DNA of 64,000 bases from Chrysomallon squamiferum (GCA_012295275.1 CM022671.1:6169065-6233064); one strand, 5' to 3'; numbered from the stretch's first letter, positions 1 to 14,340 are shown. A program made the numbers and translations. Notes: a model not told the origin generated them from the letters alone.

Positions 1-1100
1 TTATAGTGTAACAGATGTAATATGTATTTATAGTGTAACAAATGTAATACGTATTTATAATGTAAATGACGTAATACGTATTTACAGTGTAACAGACGTA
101 AAACATATTTATAATGTAACAGACGTAATATGTATTTATAATGTAACAGACGTATACGTATTAATAATGTAACAGGTGTAATACATATTAATAATATATA
201 TTTATTGTGTAATTTATGTACAATATTTACTTATAATACAGCTACTATATTACATACTTATGAACTAATCAATTATAATGTACTTATTGTAAACGCATTT
301 ATGTCGTAATTGATTTTATTACGTATTTGTAATGTGGATGATTTTATTACTTTTTTGTAATATAGTTGATGTAATGCTTATTCATAATGCAGCTGATGTA
401 ATATCAGTTTATTATGTAACTGGTAAAACACATCTTCAATAAAACTCTTGTAATATTTAGATATAACGTATAATAACTATTTTTGATGTTGCTGATTTAA
501 TATACATTTGGTTCAGTATGCATTTACGATTTAATCAGTATAATACGTATGTTTAATGTAGTCAGCGTAATACGTATTTATAATGTAGTCAGTATAAAAA
601 ATATTTATAACGTAATCAGAGTAATACGCACTTTTAATGTAATCAGCGTAATACGTATTTTTAATGTAGTCAGTATAAACAACATTGATAATGTAATTAG
701 AGTAATACGTATTTGTAATGTAGACAGTGTAATACGTATTTATAATGTAATATTGTAATACGTATTTGTAATGTAGTCAGTGTAATACGTATTTGTAATG
801 TAGTCAGTGTAATACGTATTTATAATGTAATAGTGTAATACATAGTCATAATGTAGTCAGCGTTACACGTATTTATAATGTAGTCAGTGTAATACGTATT
901 TACAATGTAGTTAATGTAATAATTGAAAGATAATCAATGTAACACGTATTTATAATGTTGTCAGTGTAATACGTATTTATACTGCAACCAGTGTTATACG
1001 TATTCATAATGTAGTCAGTATAATTCGTATTTATAATGTAGTCAGTGTAATACGTACTAAAGTTATAATGTCGCTAGTATAATCTGTATTTATGAGAGTG
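1..1100. repeat. 27-bp AT-rich minisatellite
   Basis: Degenerate tandem copies of a unit of about 27 bp, with core AATACGTATTTATAATG followed by TAGTCAGTGT. The copies are most regular at 540-1060 and more diverged at 180-540. Because 27 is a multiple of three, the array stays open in one frame and yields a spurious repetitive ORF (549-758). The array is cut by the left window edge, so its full length is unknown. Confidence 0.9.
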
Positions 1101-1675
1101 TATAATATTTTGTTTTAATACAGATATAATATGTATTTATAATAGAGGTCATATTGTCTAAACTATGTTAGTTTAAATGTATTTTTAATATAGCAGATGC
1201 CGTACGTTTCAATAATGTATCGGACGTTTCTCGAATGTTCTGCAGAAACTCGGGGAGCGATCGACATGACACAAATATCGCCACACCGTGTGATTCATTA
1301 ATCAATTCAGTACGTAGCGAGGCTCTGAACGAGTGAGTCATTCACAAACGTTAAACATCAGCCGAGCACCACCGATTTCTTTCGCTGTTGCATTTAATTT
1401 TGTTATTTATTTATTTATTTATTTTGTTTGTTTGTTAGTTTGTTTAGTTATGTATGTGTTTATTTGTTTGTTTGTTTGTCTATTTGGGTGTTTGTTTGCT
1501 TAGTTGCTTGTTTGCTTTTATTGTTTTGTTTTGGGGTTTTTTTTTTCTTCTGTTTTTCACGTATTAGTGGGCGTGATTGATTTAAACAGTATTTAGCATA
1601 TAATGAATATTTCGTTATGGTATTGTAAACTGTCCTGTTAGAATTGATCCAGAACTAATAAAATTGTTTGTTTTG
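1101..1675. other. Gene-free spacer with one complex-sequence island
   Basis: The stretch at about 1200-1385 is non-repetitive and richer in G+C than its surroundings. I see no ORF or splice structure in it. The remainder is TTTA/TTTG-rich low-complexity DNA. Confidence 0.5.
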
Positions 1676-1712
1676 TTATCTATCTATCTATCAATATCTG
1701 TCTATAAATCTG

Positions 1713-1800
<88 letters not shown>

Positions 1801-1814
1801 CCCGTCTATCTATT
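1676..1814. repeat. (TATC)n microsatellite
   Basis: TATC tetranucleotide repeat with an uninterrupted core at about 1714-1800. Imperfect copies flank it on both sides. Confidence 0.95.
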
Positions 1815-3894
1815 ATTTATTTATATATTTATTTAATCATTCATTCATTTTATGTTGTGTTATTTTATTTTATGTTATTTTATTTTTTACAGTTTTATTT
1901 TATTTTGTTTTTATGTTGCTGTTATTGATGATGTTGTAGTGTTTTGTGATATTATTTGTGTGTGTGTGTTTTTAAGTGAAACATTTGGTGCCTAAACTAA
2001 CATGTGTAAATCATACCGGAAAAAACACTAAAGATTTCGCTAATATAAATAAATAAATAACAACATTACCTTATAACTTTTTAAATGTACTAAAATTTTA
2101 ACTCTTATCTTGGTTTCAAAGCAGATTTTTGCATTGAATTTTACCAGCTAATATATGTTTACGTATTATTCATTTCATTAAGTGTTTATCCCCTTCCCTA
2201 AACATTAGATTTAGTTTTTAATATAATATAATTTATTACATACATGGATATTAAATGAAACTTTAGTTAAGATGGTGTTATTTTTTTATATAATTAACAC
2301 AAATAATGAAAAGAGTAACCTTTTAAACTGGCTAACTATTTATGAAAAATAATATATTTATTGCACAAAAATCTAGAACAAAAAACGTTAAAAATCGTCA
2401 AAAATTTTGAAACAAATTTTGAAACAGAAAAATATATATTTTACAAACATTGTAATTATGAAAAATTCAAGAAATCAATGGATACTAACTAAATTTCAAT
2501 CCTTTTTCTTAAATTAACTATAACATATTATGATGTCAAAAAAAGAAAGGAATCAATTTTTAAAGAGTTGAAAGGAAGAAAATACAAAAGACATGATTTA
2601 AAATAAATATGTTCTTTCTGAAAATCCAGCTGTCTTTTACTGAATCTCATGTTTTTTTTTCTTTCGTTATTTTCTCTTTATTTTTCTGATTCTGATCATT
2701 ATCTGTCTTCCTTGTTTTATTATTATTATTATTATTATTATCATCATTATTATTATTATCAACATTATATTCCTGTTGTTGTTCATGTTGTAATATTCAT
2801 TTTATATTTATACGTATGTTTAAATAAGTATTTGTTTGTGGGTCTGTATATATTTGTATGTTTATGGATGTATGTATATTCATAAAAACTACTTATAGCT
2901 GTTTCTTTGTTGGCTTGTTTATTGTTGTTGTTGTTTTGTGTGTTTGTTGTTGTTTTTTTATTATTATTTTGTTTTCTTCCTTTCTTACTTTCTTTTTTTT
3001 TTTTTCTTTTTTTTTCCCCCCCAGGGACATAAAAATGTTACTAATAATTAGAATCAAAAATTAAAAATATGAATGCTCATTAACAGTTGAAAGATATGAT
3101 TTTGAAATTCATTTCTAAAACAAACACTAAGGCGAAATGTCGGGTATAAGAATACTGAAAAACGATAATTTATGTTGATTAAATCAAACAGTAAATTTAA
3201 AATTTCATTAATAACGCTTCAAAAACGCTTCTATTAATAGCGTTCCTGGTATTCCTGGTAAGATTACGCCAAACACTTCACAAAGTGTTAAGACAAAGAA
3301 AATTCAAAAATTTCTCTCTATTTCGTGTTGACTGTTATTATTAATGTAACCATGAAAATACGTTGTTGTGTTGTCGTTGCTGCCAATGCTGTTTTCGTTG
3401 TTGTTTCCCTTGTTATTTATTTAGAATTTTTCTTATTTACAGAGTTTCTCCATTTTGACGCCACTGCAGTCAATCAAACTGTAATGAACAAAAAGTCTTC
3501 TTTCCGTTTTCTCTTCATCATCATTAATCATCAGTCTCTTCTACTTCTTCTTCAATATTTGTCTGTGTATGTGTTCGTGTGTGTGTGTGGGCGTGTGTGT
3601 GTGCTTGTGAGTGTGTAAAATTAAATTGTATTTAATTAATTTTTGTTGAAATAATAAGAAGTATTATAACGAGAAATAAAGTGTTCTGTCATATGACGTT
3701 CATTTGACTTTGGAATCTTTTCATATCCTACCATGTGTGTTTGGGTGCTGGAACAGTATGAATAATCTAAACACATTTTGTGAAACCTTCCATGAATCTA
3801 TCTTTTTTTTTTTCTTCTTTTCCTTTGTTGTTAGTAAAGGTGGTTTCAACTTCAAAATTTTCTTTTAAAATAAAAATCTTGCAAAATAATCATT
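1815..3894. other. Gene-free AT-rich stretch
   Basis: AT-rich sequence with short TTTTA, TTA and T runs, for example (TTA)n near 2718-2760 and poly-T near 2990-3015. The ORFs here are low-complexity (poly-Phe/Tyr/Val) and are not credible genes. I see no RNA gene. Confidence 0.5.
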
Positions 3895-4530
3895 AAAAAA
3901 ACCAACACACAAACACAATCTACATAATAAAAAATTAAACATAAAAAACACCCACTTACAAACACATAATCTACATAAAAATCAACACACAAACACATGG
4001 TCTACATAAAAACCCAACACACAAACATATAATCAACATAAAAATCAACACACAAACACATGGTCTACATAAAAACCCAACACACAAACATATAATCAAC
4101 ATAAAAATCAACACACAAACACATGGTCTACATAAAAACCCAACACACAAACATATAATCAACATAAAAATTAACACACAAACACATGATCTACACAAAT
4201 ACCAACACACAAACACATTAAATATTATAAAAAAAACAACACATAATCTACATAAAAAACAACAACACACAAACACATGATCTACATAAAAAAACACACA
4301 CAAACACATGATCTACATAAAAACCACAACACAAACACATTAAATATTTTAAAAAAAAAACCCACATAATCTACAGAAGAAAAAAAAAACACACAAATAC
4401 ATGATCTACATAAAAAAAACAGAAATACATGATCTACATAAAAAAACACAACACACAAACACTTGATCTACATTAAAAAAAACACAAACACATGATCTAC
4501 ATAAAAAAAAAAAACACACAAACACATTCT
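3895..4530. repeat. Minisatellite with 63-bp higher-order unit
   Basis: Tandem copies of a subunit of about 28-31 bp of the form ACACACAAACACATG..CTACATAAAAA. Between about 3970 and 4180 two alternating subunit types form a 63-bp higher-order unit: the TGGTCTAC block recurs at 3998, 4061 and 4124. The rest is less regular. The 63-bp period keeps a minus-strand frame open, giving a Cys/Val-rich repetitive ORF that I do not regard as a gene. Confidence 0.9.
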
Positions 4531-4732
4531 GACATCCTTGGACGTTTTAATATGACACAAAACAGTCTGAAAGTCAAATTTCAACACACTGCAAAGGACT
4601 GAGTGTATTTGTTATATTTTATTTATTTATTTAATTTCACGTTGTTGTTTTTTTAACAAAGGAAATAACAATGTACGTGTTCAAAAATAGACTGGTACCT
4701 CTCACTAGACTCGTTTCCATTATAAGGAAAAA

Positions 4733-4772
<40 letters not shown>

Positions 4773-5214
4773 CACGATAGTGTTACTGTCCGTATGAACG
4801 TTTTTATAAAATAAAAACGTTTTAAAATTTATAAAAATGTTGATTTGACAAATGACACTAGGTTCGTACAGTTTTATATGACATTTTTATATCTGCAGTA
4901 AAACAACTATTATAATGCGGTAGATGTGGACAGGAAAAAAACACGAAAAAAAAATAAACGATAACCTTTCAGTATTCTAAAAACATTGATAGTTGATAAA
5001 TTATTCATCATTAAATTATTTAAGCATTGAAGAGAAGTAAAACTAAACCAGTATTTGGTAACTAATAATATTATTTTATTTCTATACTTTGTTATGAACG
5101 ATCACAGGTGACAATATATTAAATTGGAAATATTATTAAACTATTTATTTGTAACTGTTTATAAGTACTGTTTAACATCAGCGTTATTTAGTAACTTAGA
5201 GACCAAGAATATTT
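4531..5214. other. Gene-free AT-rich stretch
   Basis: AT-rich spacer with a poly-T run at about 4734-4767. No coding or RNA gene is visible. Confidence 0.5.
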
Positions 5215-5345
5215 TTATTTTATTTTATTTTATTTTATTTTATTTTATTTTATTTTATTTATTTTTATTTATATTATTTATTTATTTATTTATTTATTTT
5301 TCATGTTTTTTATTATTATTTATTTATATATTTTTATTTATTTAG
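5215..5345. repeat. (TTTTA)n / (TTTA)n low-complexity tract
   Basis: Pentanucleotide TTTTA copies from about 5216 to 5260 grade into TTTA copies to 5345. Confidence 0.85.
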
Positions 5346-5749
5346 GTATTTATTCATGTATTTATTCACACACACACACACATATATTTATTTAATTTTC
5401 CGAGAACACACACGTTATTACATATAAAGGTATTTACGTGCAGAGAAACGTGCGTGTATTTTGTGCGTACATGTATGTAATAAATAAAACATTCGCTCAT
5501 TTTTTACATAAGTCAATGTCGAATAAAGCTCGTATGTTCGTAAGCTTACACATTCAGTGTTTCATTTTTAATATTTTCAGGTATGAAAAGAAGCGGCTGT
5601 TCAGATTTTTCTTTTCGTTGTCTTCGTCTTGGGGAGGTCTCATTGCGCTTTGCAGTTACAATAAGTTTCACAATGACGCACTTAGGTAAAATGAATGTTT
5701 TTTTTTTTAAAATAACACTTTTTTTACTTCTAAAAGGTTTTTTATTATT

Positions 5750-5998
5750 ATTTTTTTTTTTCATTTTTTCATTTATTTTATTTTATTTTATTTATTTATT
5801 TATTTTATTATTATTAGTTTTATTTATTTATTTATTGTTTATTTGTTTTAGTTATTCATTATTTATTGTTTTATTTATTTATTGTTTATTATTTATTTGT
5901 TTTATTTATTTATTTATTTATTATTTATTTATTTATTTATTGTTTATTTATTTATTTTTCATTTATTTATTTATTTATTTTATTTATTTATTTTATAA
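5750..5998. repeat. (TTTA)n low-complexity tract
   Basis: TTTA/TTTATTA repeats produce Leu/Phe/Tyr-only ORFs in several frames. These are not genes. Confidence 0.85.
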
Positions 5999-6289
5999 CC
6001 CAAGTGTTAGTCAATAACGGAGTACTTTTTCGTCACCAAACACAACGCTCTGTGAACAAAGGAAAGTAATAAATAAATCTTTCTAACATGTTTTACGGCC
6101 TGTGTAAAACAGAGGCAAACTAAAGTTCAACCTCAGAAATTACTTTCGTTTAGAAACTACTACCGGAAGTTAGGTAACACGAGGCGCATGCCTGTATTTT
6201 CAGAAGAGAATGGCAAAGCAGACGACAAGCTGTATGATCGCCATTTTGGAATAAATATATTTTATTTCAGTTTTGTGTATGTCTTTCCG
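5999..6289. other. Short non-repetitive island
   Basis: Complex sequence between two low-complexity tracts. A short plus-strand ORF opening at 6188 has about 30 ordinary-looking residues before it runs into the (TG)n(GA)n repeat. No family match is apparent, so I do not call it a gene. Confidence 0.4.
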
Positions 6290-6300
6290 TGTGTGTGCGT

Positions 6301-6387
<87 letters not shown>
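6290..6387. repeat. Compound (TG)n(GA)n microsatellite
   Basis: A (TG)n tract to about 6347 is followed directly by (GA)n to about 6386. Confidence 0.95.
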
Positions 6388-6389
<2 letters not shown>

Positions 6390-6947
6390 CGGTATAAGAC
6401 TCACAGTATTATTTAAGATACAAAAAGCAAAAAACTAGCTTGTCTAAGGTAAGCTAGGGCTGTTTCTCGTAGTTTTTGCGAAATCAACAATGAATAATAT
6501 GAAAAGAAAAAGTGCAAATTGTCTTCACTAACTAACTTTATTTAAAAAAAAAAAAAAAAAATTGATTTAAAAAACTAGGAAAACAAAACGAACAAATTCA
6601 ACAAAAACATTCGGTTCGAAAACGATTAAACACACATAAAAAAATAAAAAATAAAAAAATTATAAAACTTATTATTTATGTCAGAAGGTGCAAGAATTAG
6701 AAACATTATTATTTACTGTATAAAGGTGTCTGTTCGGTGGTTGGATTCAACCGGTTCGTACTGGTTTTTACGAAGATATTCTCTCAATTTCATAAGCTCG
6801 GCGAACATTAACACAAACGTTAAATCTCTCTTCAAACACATTAATTTTAAAATAATAATTAAATAACCAATATAACACCAAACATATTCACGTATATATA
6901 TATACCTAGATATCTTCATACTACACGATCATTAACCACTAACATAC

Positions 6948-6990
<43 letters not shown>

Positions 6991-7109
6991 CTATATACAG
7001 ATATCTTCATGTTCTACAGGCATTAACCATATCTGTTATCTATACACAGATATCGTCATGTTGCACAGTCAATAACCATGTATATAATGTCCTCGTTGAT
7101 GATTTAACA
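6388..7109. other. Gene-free spacer with (TACA)n(TA)n
   Basis: AT-rich spacer containing poly-A at about 6543-6560 and a (TACA)n(TA)n tract at about 6942-6988. Near 6990-7080 the phrase ATATCTTCATGTT/ATATCGTCATGTT appears in short imperfect tandem copies. Confidence 0.45.
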
Positions 7110-7200
7110 TTTTTTATGCGTAGGAATATCAGAGACATGTAAAAGTATTCTCGTAAATAACTGTTTAATTAATCAGATCTAAACTTTAAATATGTATAGT
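7110..7200 (+). repeat. Dispersed repeat, partial copy
   Basis: Matches the copy at 10519-10778 over the segment that runs from the CAGAGA block through TATTCTCGTAAATAAC and TTAATTAATCAGATCTAAAC. Only about 80 bp of the longer element is recognisable here. Confidence 0.7.
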
Positions 7201-7672
<472 letters not shown>

Positions 7673-8059
7673 CTTTATTTTATTTTTCACATTTTAAATT
7701 TCCTTTTCTTTTTCTTTCTTTCATTCATTTCTTTTCTTCTTCTTCTTCTTCTTCGTTTTTAACTTCATTTACTTGAAGCAAAACATTCTATAAAATGATT
7801 TCTGTAGATTCTCTGCAAGAAACGAAATCATTCACCTCCGCACGATTTTATATATTTCAGTTCTAGAAGACGCCAATTTATTTATTCAGTGAACAGAAAA
7901 ATGGTCATTATTAGTGTCAGAAATTGTACAATTTAATTCTTAAAATTGTCGTATTAAAGTGCAGTGTTATGACATTAAAAGTATTTTCTTTGTGCTTTAT
8001 GGGACTTACTTACGAAATTACGGATATACCGTCACCCATCATTAGCCCGATTGTACTCT

Positions 8060-8064
8060 GTGTC

Positions 8065-8113
<49 letters not shown>

Positions 8114-8202
8114 ATTTGTATGTATATTTATATGTATGTATGTATATATGTATTTATGTATGTATGCATGTGTGTTTGTATATGTATGTATGTATGTATG
8201 TA

Positions 8203-8244
<42 letters not shown>

Positions 8245-8245
8245 C
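8060..8245. repeat. (TG)n(TATG)n(TA)n compound microsatellite
   Basis: (TG)n to about 8111, then TATG-type repeats, then (TA)n at about 8213-8240. It generates several artefactual ORFs on both strands. Confidence 0.95.
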
Positions 8246-8386
8246 ACACACATAGACAAGAGCGCGCGTGCATGTGTGTGAGTTGATATTAAAAGTGTAA
8301 GTGTATAAATAAATAAAGAAGTAAATAAGTATATAAAGAAAGAAAGAAAATAAATATAGAAAGAAAGAAGTAAAAAAAAAGGTATA

Positions 8387-8417
<31 letters not shown>

Positions 8418-8577
8418 AGTAAGTAATTTAGTAAATTATTATTCATGGTGGACGAAACAGTTAACAGTTGTTGAAACACGTGCTTCTACATCACAGACAT
8501 GCACGTGCACGTGTTCTTTTATTTACTCATTTACTTTTTTACTTATCGTTTTACTTCATTTTATTTTATTTCACTTT

Positions 8578-8617
<40 letters not shown>

Positions 8618-8934
8618 ACAATATTCATCTGAACAAAATACATTTTTCTTCACCGTTAAATAAATTCAGGGGACATAACCCCTTCATCCCTAATAGCGTT
8701 CGCTTGGTCCGAACGTATACAGGCGGTTAGCAAACGAAGATGACTCAGCTAAATGTTTGTGTTTGCAAGGCTTGCGAGTTGCGTGATTGTAAAGTTGTTC
8801 GTTTGACTGTTCGGGTCACTGCAACCTGATATTGTTATACGTTATGCGATCAAACCAAACAACTGTTCAAAAGTATGAATAACCCTGAAGTTTTAAAGTG
8901 TTTCAGTTATTGTTGTTGTTGTTGTTGTTAATAT

Positions 8935-8935
<1 letters not shown>
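8246..8935. other. Gene-free spacer
   Basis: Contains (AAAT)n near 8390-8418 and poly-T at about 8580-8612. A non-repetitive island at 8640-8900 has somewhat higher G+C, with no gene recognised in it. Confidence 0.45.
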
Positions 8936-8984
<49 letters not shown>

Positions 8985-9101
8985 ATGTTGATCATTTATT
9001 CTTTTATTTATTTATTTAAATATATTAACATCATTATCATTACTTCTATATTGTGATTGATTTTCTTGTTTTTGAAGCATAATATTTTCTTGTTGTTGTT
9101 G

Positions 9102-9193
<92 letters not shown>

Positions 9194-9230
9194 TATTATT
9201 ATTATTATTTTTATTATTGTTTATTATTTT
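8936..9230. repeat. (TAG)n and (TTA)n microsatellites
   Basis: (TAG)n at about 8936-8982, then about 110 bp of AT-rich DNA, then a long (TTA)n array at about 9105-9195 with imperfect extension. Confidence 0.9.
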
Positions 9231-9586
9231 ATTTTATTTTTTTCTATTACTGTTCTCTCTTATTTTATTTTATTTTTCGTGGGTGTGTTCTCTTGTTAAT
9301 ATTGCTTTCTTTTTTCTTTCTTTTTTCCTCGTTTTATTTATTTATTTATTTGTTTATCTATCTATCCATTTGTTTGTTTGCTTGTTTGTTTGTTTGTTCG
9401 CTTGTTTGTTTGTTTTTTTATTTGTTTGTTGTTTGTTCATTTATAACTTACTTAAGTAGCTTTTTATTTATTTACTTGTATTTAATTGATTATTTATTTT
9501 CTGGTGTTGCTGTTAATTTCTTTTTCTCCATAAATTCGCCAATTCTTATCAGTATTTCTTTATATTTAAGCGATTACTCTTTTCTT

Positions 9587-10899
<1,313 letters not shown>

Positions 10900-11268
10900 C
10901 ATATGTATGTATATTCAGATCAAAGAATAGAAAAAAGTATTTTCACACAATGAAATAAACACACTGAATGTTCACATCACAGAAACAAACTGATTGTGTA
11001 CTGTATGACATTTATGTTTGACTGCAGCACTGTTTATGAGCAATGATGTTACACCGGTATTTACCATTCTTGTTACTGAAGTCTGTGTTTTATAAACAGC
11101 ACATTCTCAGCAGACGGGACAGTGTGAAAGAAAACGAGCACATTTAGAAATTGTTAGAATAAAAGTTTAAATTTCAGTTAGCTACAACCTGCTGCTACTC
11201 TTATTGATCTTGTTGGTTCTTAAGCTGCTGCTCGCAAAGAAGATGCTGACGAGGACATTTCCCAGTTA

Positions 11269-13273
11269 TCAACACGTGAGGCGAGTTCGTGAACGTCGTG
11301 GCGGTTTTTCTAGGATGCTGCCGTCAGAAAACATTCTGCGATAAAGCCGCGTTGTGTTAATCTGGCTGGATGCTGCTCTCACAAGTACTGGCCTTTTCTT
11401 GACGAAGTGAACGAGACGTTCCCAAAATGGTCCAACAGCCCTGGAATCGGCAGACCACTCGATATACTCCACTGTAGTCAGCAAGTCAAACAGGGAAGGA
11501 CTCATGTGTCTTAGTTCAATGTCTCCCAGTTTGACAACCATCGTAATATCCAGACACTGAGAGCGAATCTGTCTCTGTATCAGAGCGAGACAGAATTTAC
11601 ACCACTGACTCTTAGCGAAGTGGTTAGATATTAGAATGATGAATTTTTTGCTCGAGTTCACACAATCAACAAAACTGTCTACCAGCAGAGCGCCCAGTTC
11701 GAAATCTCTTTGGTGTATGCACAAATGAAAATGTTCTCGTTCTTCAAGATTGGGTATTGCTTGTTCTAAAATCCATTTCAAGTCTTCATCTGCGTAGGCC
11801 ACGAAAACATCGTACGTTGTATTCCTCCTCGACTTCCTTTTCTTTCGCGCATGCGTACTTCGGAGCATGTAGAGGAAGTAACGAAAGTGCCATCTGTAGT
11901 GATAGAGAACAGTTCCTAAGATGATGACGATTACGGCGAAAGAAAAGAAGGATATGATTAACAAACTCGTCCACGTCGTCACCAGACATTTATTCAGACT
12001 GACGGTTTTTGAGTACTCTGTTAGATTAGTTCCCTGTAATCCGGACGGACTGGCACACGTGTAAGATTCATTCTGTTGACAAAAGGTATCGTCAGACCAA
12101 GTGGCTTCAAATAGTTCGAGAAACCAGAGAAGTTCGCACGTACAGGCAAATGGATTCCGTGCTAAATTTATTTGCAAGCCAGTTAAATTGTCCGGCAGGG
12201 TCAGTTCATTGGCCGAAGTAAGATCGTTGTCTTTCAGACTAAGGTACTGCAGCTTCTTAGGGTAACACGAAATGTTCAAGGTGTGTATGTCGTTTCCCGT
12301 CAGCCCGATGTGACGAATTTCGGGGAATTCCGAGAGAAAGTGGGGAAAACTTCGCAGTATGCAGTTTGACATGTGTAAACGTTGTAAAGAATTTTTTACG
12401 GGATCAAGCAGACGTTTTAAATCTTTCTCCTCAAATTTCATCATGTTGTTTCCTGAAAGTGCCAGGTCTTCTACGTTCTCACATCCACGAAACATACCGT
12501 TGGATAGCTTGGAGTTACGCTCGGATTTGAACGCCAAGTTGTTGTATCTTAAAGAAATAATTCCGAGGTTGCTGTTGCTGAACGCGCGTTCGTCGATTTC
12601 CCGCAGACCACACATGTTGTTGAGTTCGAGAACGGACAGATCGTGCAAGTCCGAAAAGACGTCACTGGAAATTCTCCTCACCGGATTCTCTGACAAGTCA
12701 AGTCTCCTGACGTTCGGAAAACAGGTGAAAAAACCTGGTTTCAGGTAGAGAATGTCGTTCTGGCGTAAGTGCAGTTCCTTCAGAGCCGGCATTCTACAGG
12801 GTTCGCCGTTGAAAAACGAGATCTTGTTCTCGTTCAATGTCAGAATCCGAACAGAAATATTTTCCTGTAAGTGCAGCTGACTTATGTAGTTAACACTTAG
12901 ATTCACGTGAATCATGCTTGCCTGGTTACGAAAAACTGACATGTCGAACTTCTCGATTCGGTTCTCTGCGAGCGTTATTTTAGTTAAATTTAAGAGTTTT
13001 GAGAACGCGTCGTCGGAAATGACGGAGATCTCGTTAAACGTAAAGTCGACGTACTGGAGGTTGGTCAGGCGGGATATGTTTGATATGTCTGTCAAACGGT
13101 TAAAGCGAAAATTCAGGCGAGTCACGTTAATCGGTACTGAACTGGGAATGTCAGTGAGATTTCTGCCAGAACAGTCGACTGTAGTTCCCGATGACGTCAC
13201 ATTCACTGTTCACACCAAACAGAACTCCGCCAGCAGAAAAACACACAATAATAACCAACACTTTTAATAACAT
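11269..13273 (-). CDS. Toll-like receptor TLR-A, frameshifted near its 5' end
   Basis: Type I membrane pattern-recognition receptor. The long open frame (11269-13206, opening at a GTG, 645 codons) holds an LRR ectodomain (about 15-350), an LRRCT cysteine cluster with NPFACTCELLWFL (351-407), one membrane segment (412-436), juxtamembrane YHYRWHFRYFLYMLR and a TIR domain (about 465-605). TIR motifs seen are box 1 YDVFVAYADED, box 2 RDFELGA and box 3 FW. This frame has no ATG upstream of the LRRs. A signal peptide starting at ATG 13273 lies in another frame and joins it only if one base near 13198 is ignored. Relative to TLR-B about 50 ectodomain residues, roughly two LRRs, are missing. The box 2 proline of most TLRs is Leu. 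It may be a young pseudogene, or the indel may be an assembly error; the rest of the frame is intact. Confidence 0.9.
13199..13273 (-). CDS. Signal-peptide segment of TLR-A, out of frame with the body
   Basis: ATG at 13273 has A at -3 and opens 25 codons: MLLKVLVIIVC, then FSAGGVLFG, then VNSEC. This is a typical signal peptide ending at the first LRRNT cysteine (13199-13201). Continuing in this frame soon meets a stop. Skipping one base (13198) gives the next Cys after eight residues, the same C-x8-C spacing as in TLR-B (CTYKGSKADC). In the body frame a TGA lies two codons upstream of the GTG, so no upstream in-frame start exists. Confidence 0.75.
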
Positions 13274-14087
13274 GGTTTATACACACAACACGTTACGCAC
13301 TAAACCGATACTGTCTTTTTACTAAAAAAAACACCAAATGACTTGTTACTGGTCTAGAAATTCACGTTCTCATATCCCGTACAGCTGGTCTTTTCCACAC
13401 AACTGCCAAGTAGCACAGTATGTCTCACAGTTACACACGACTTATTGTTAAGAAAACACTGATAACACGAGTTTCTGAAATCTAAAACCTCACTGAACAC
13501 CCGCGGTATCCGTGTAGCTCAGGTCACTTGACAACGGTAACGTATGCCAGACTAGTGTTCAAGTTTATCTCGCGTGACCTTATCCTGTAATCAAACTTCC
13601 TGGTCGCATTTGCAAACAAAACTGTATAGATCTTGTGGCAGTAGTAGTAGTTGCTGTCGTTCGTGTTACTGTTGTGGCGCTGGTGGCGATAGTTGGTGTT
13701 GTAGCAGAAGCAGTGGTACAAATAGAAGTAGATTTAGTTGTATTTGCTGTGTTATTTTCGTTGGTTTGTTTTTTTCGTTCTGTTCTTTTTTTTTCTTTTT
13801 TTTTTTTTTTCGTCGTCTTCTTCTTTTTTATTGTTTTCTTTTTATTTTCTTGTTGTTGTCGTCATAGTTTGTTTATTTGTTGTTGTTGTTGTTGTTGTTG
13901 TAGCATCAGAATCTGTAGTAGCAGTGGTTACAGATTTGACAATTAGTTGCGTTTTCTTGTTACGACAACGAAAAGAAAAAGATAAATTTGGATGAGTGAC
14001 TAATGGAAAACTCTGAAGTGATATAAAAATAACTTGTCACTCTGACACAGCACAATCATTTCTTTGTATACATTTGGGTGTGTGTTG
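13274..14087. other. TLR-A upstream region and spacer
   Basis: 13274-13640 is non-repetitive and should hold the 5' UTR and promoter of TLR-A, but I cannot place a TATA box or splice sites confidently. 13640-13920 is GTT/TTC-rich low-complexity DNA that produces artefactual Val/Ser/Phe ORFs. Confidence 0.4.
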
Positions 14088-14340
14088 CTGTGTATATATA
14101 TATATGTATATGTATATTTATATGTGCATTATATATATGTATGTATGCATCTATATATGTATGTATGTGTATATGTATGTATGTATATATATATATATAT
14201 ATATAAATATACATACATACACATACAAATACAGTTATATATACATAGAAACATGCATACATAGACATATACATAGATGATTGTGTGTGTATATATATAT
14301 ACATGTATATATGTATATATATGTATATATAAGTTCGTGT
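14088..14340. repeat. (TATG)n/(TA)n/(ATAC)n microsatellite complex
   Basis: A mixture of TA, TATG and CATA repeats on both strands. All ORFs across it are Tyr/Ile/His/Thr repeats and are not genes. Confidence 0.9.

Noticed and set aside
549-758. 69-residue repetitive ORF
   Set aside because: It is a translation of the 27-bp minisatellite; the period is a multiple of three, so open frames are expected.
3895-4530. Regularly spaced repeats resembling a CRISPR array
   Set aside because: No unique spacers; the intervals are themselves repeats, and the host is a eukaryote. It is a minisatellite.
11786-11989. Extra minus-strand ORF inside TLR-A
   Set aside because: Alternative-frame shadow of the membrane/juxtamembrane region.
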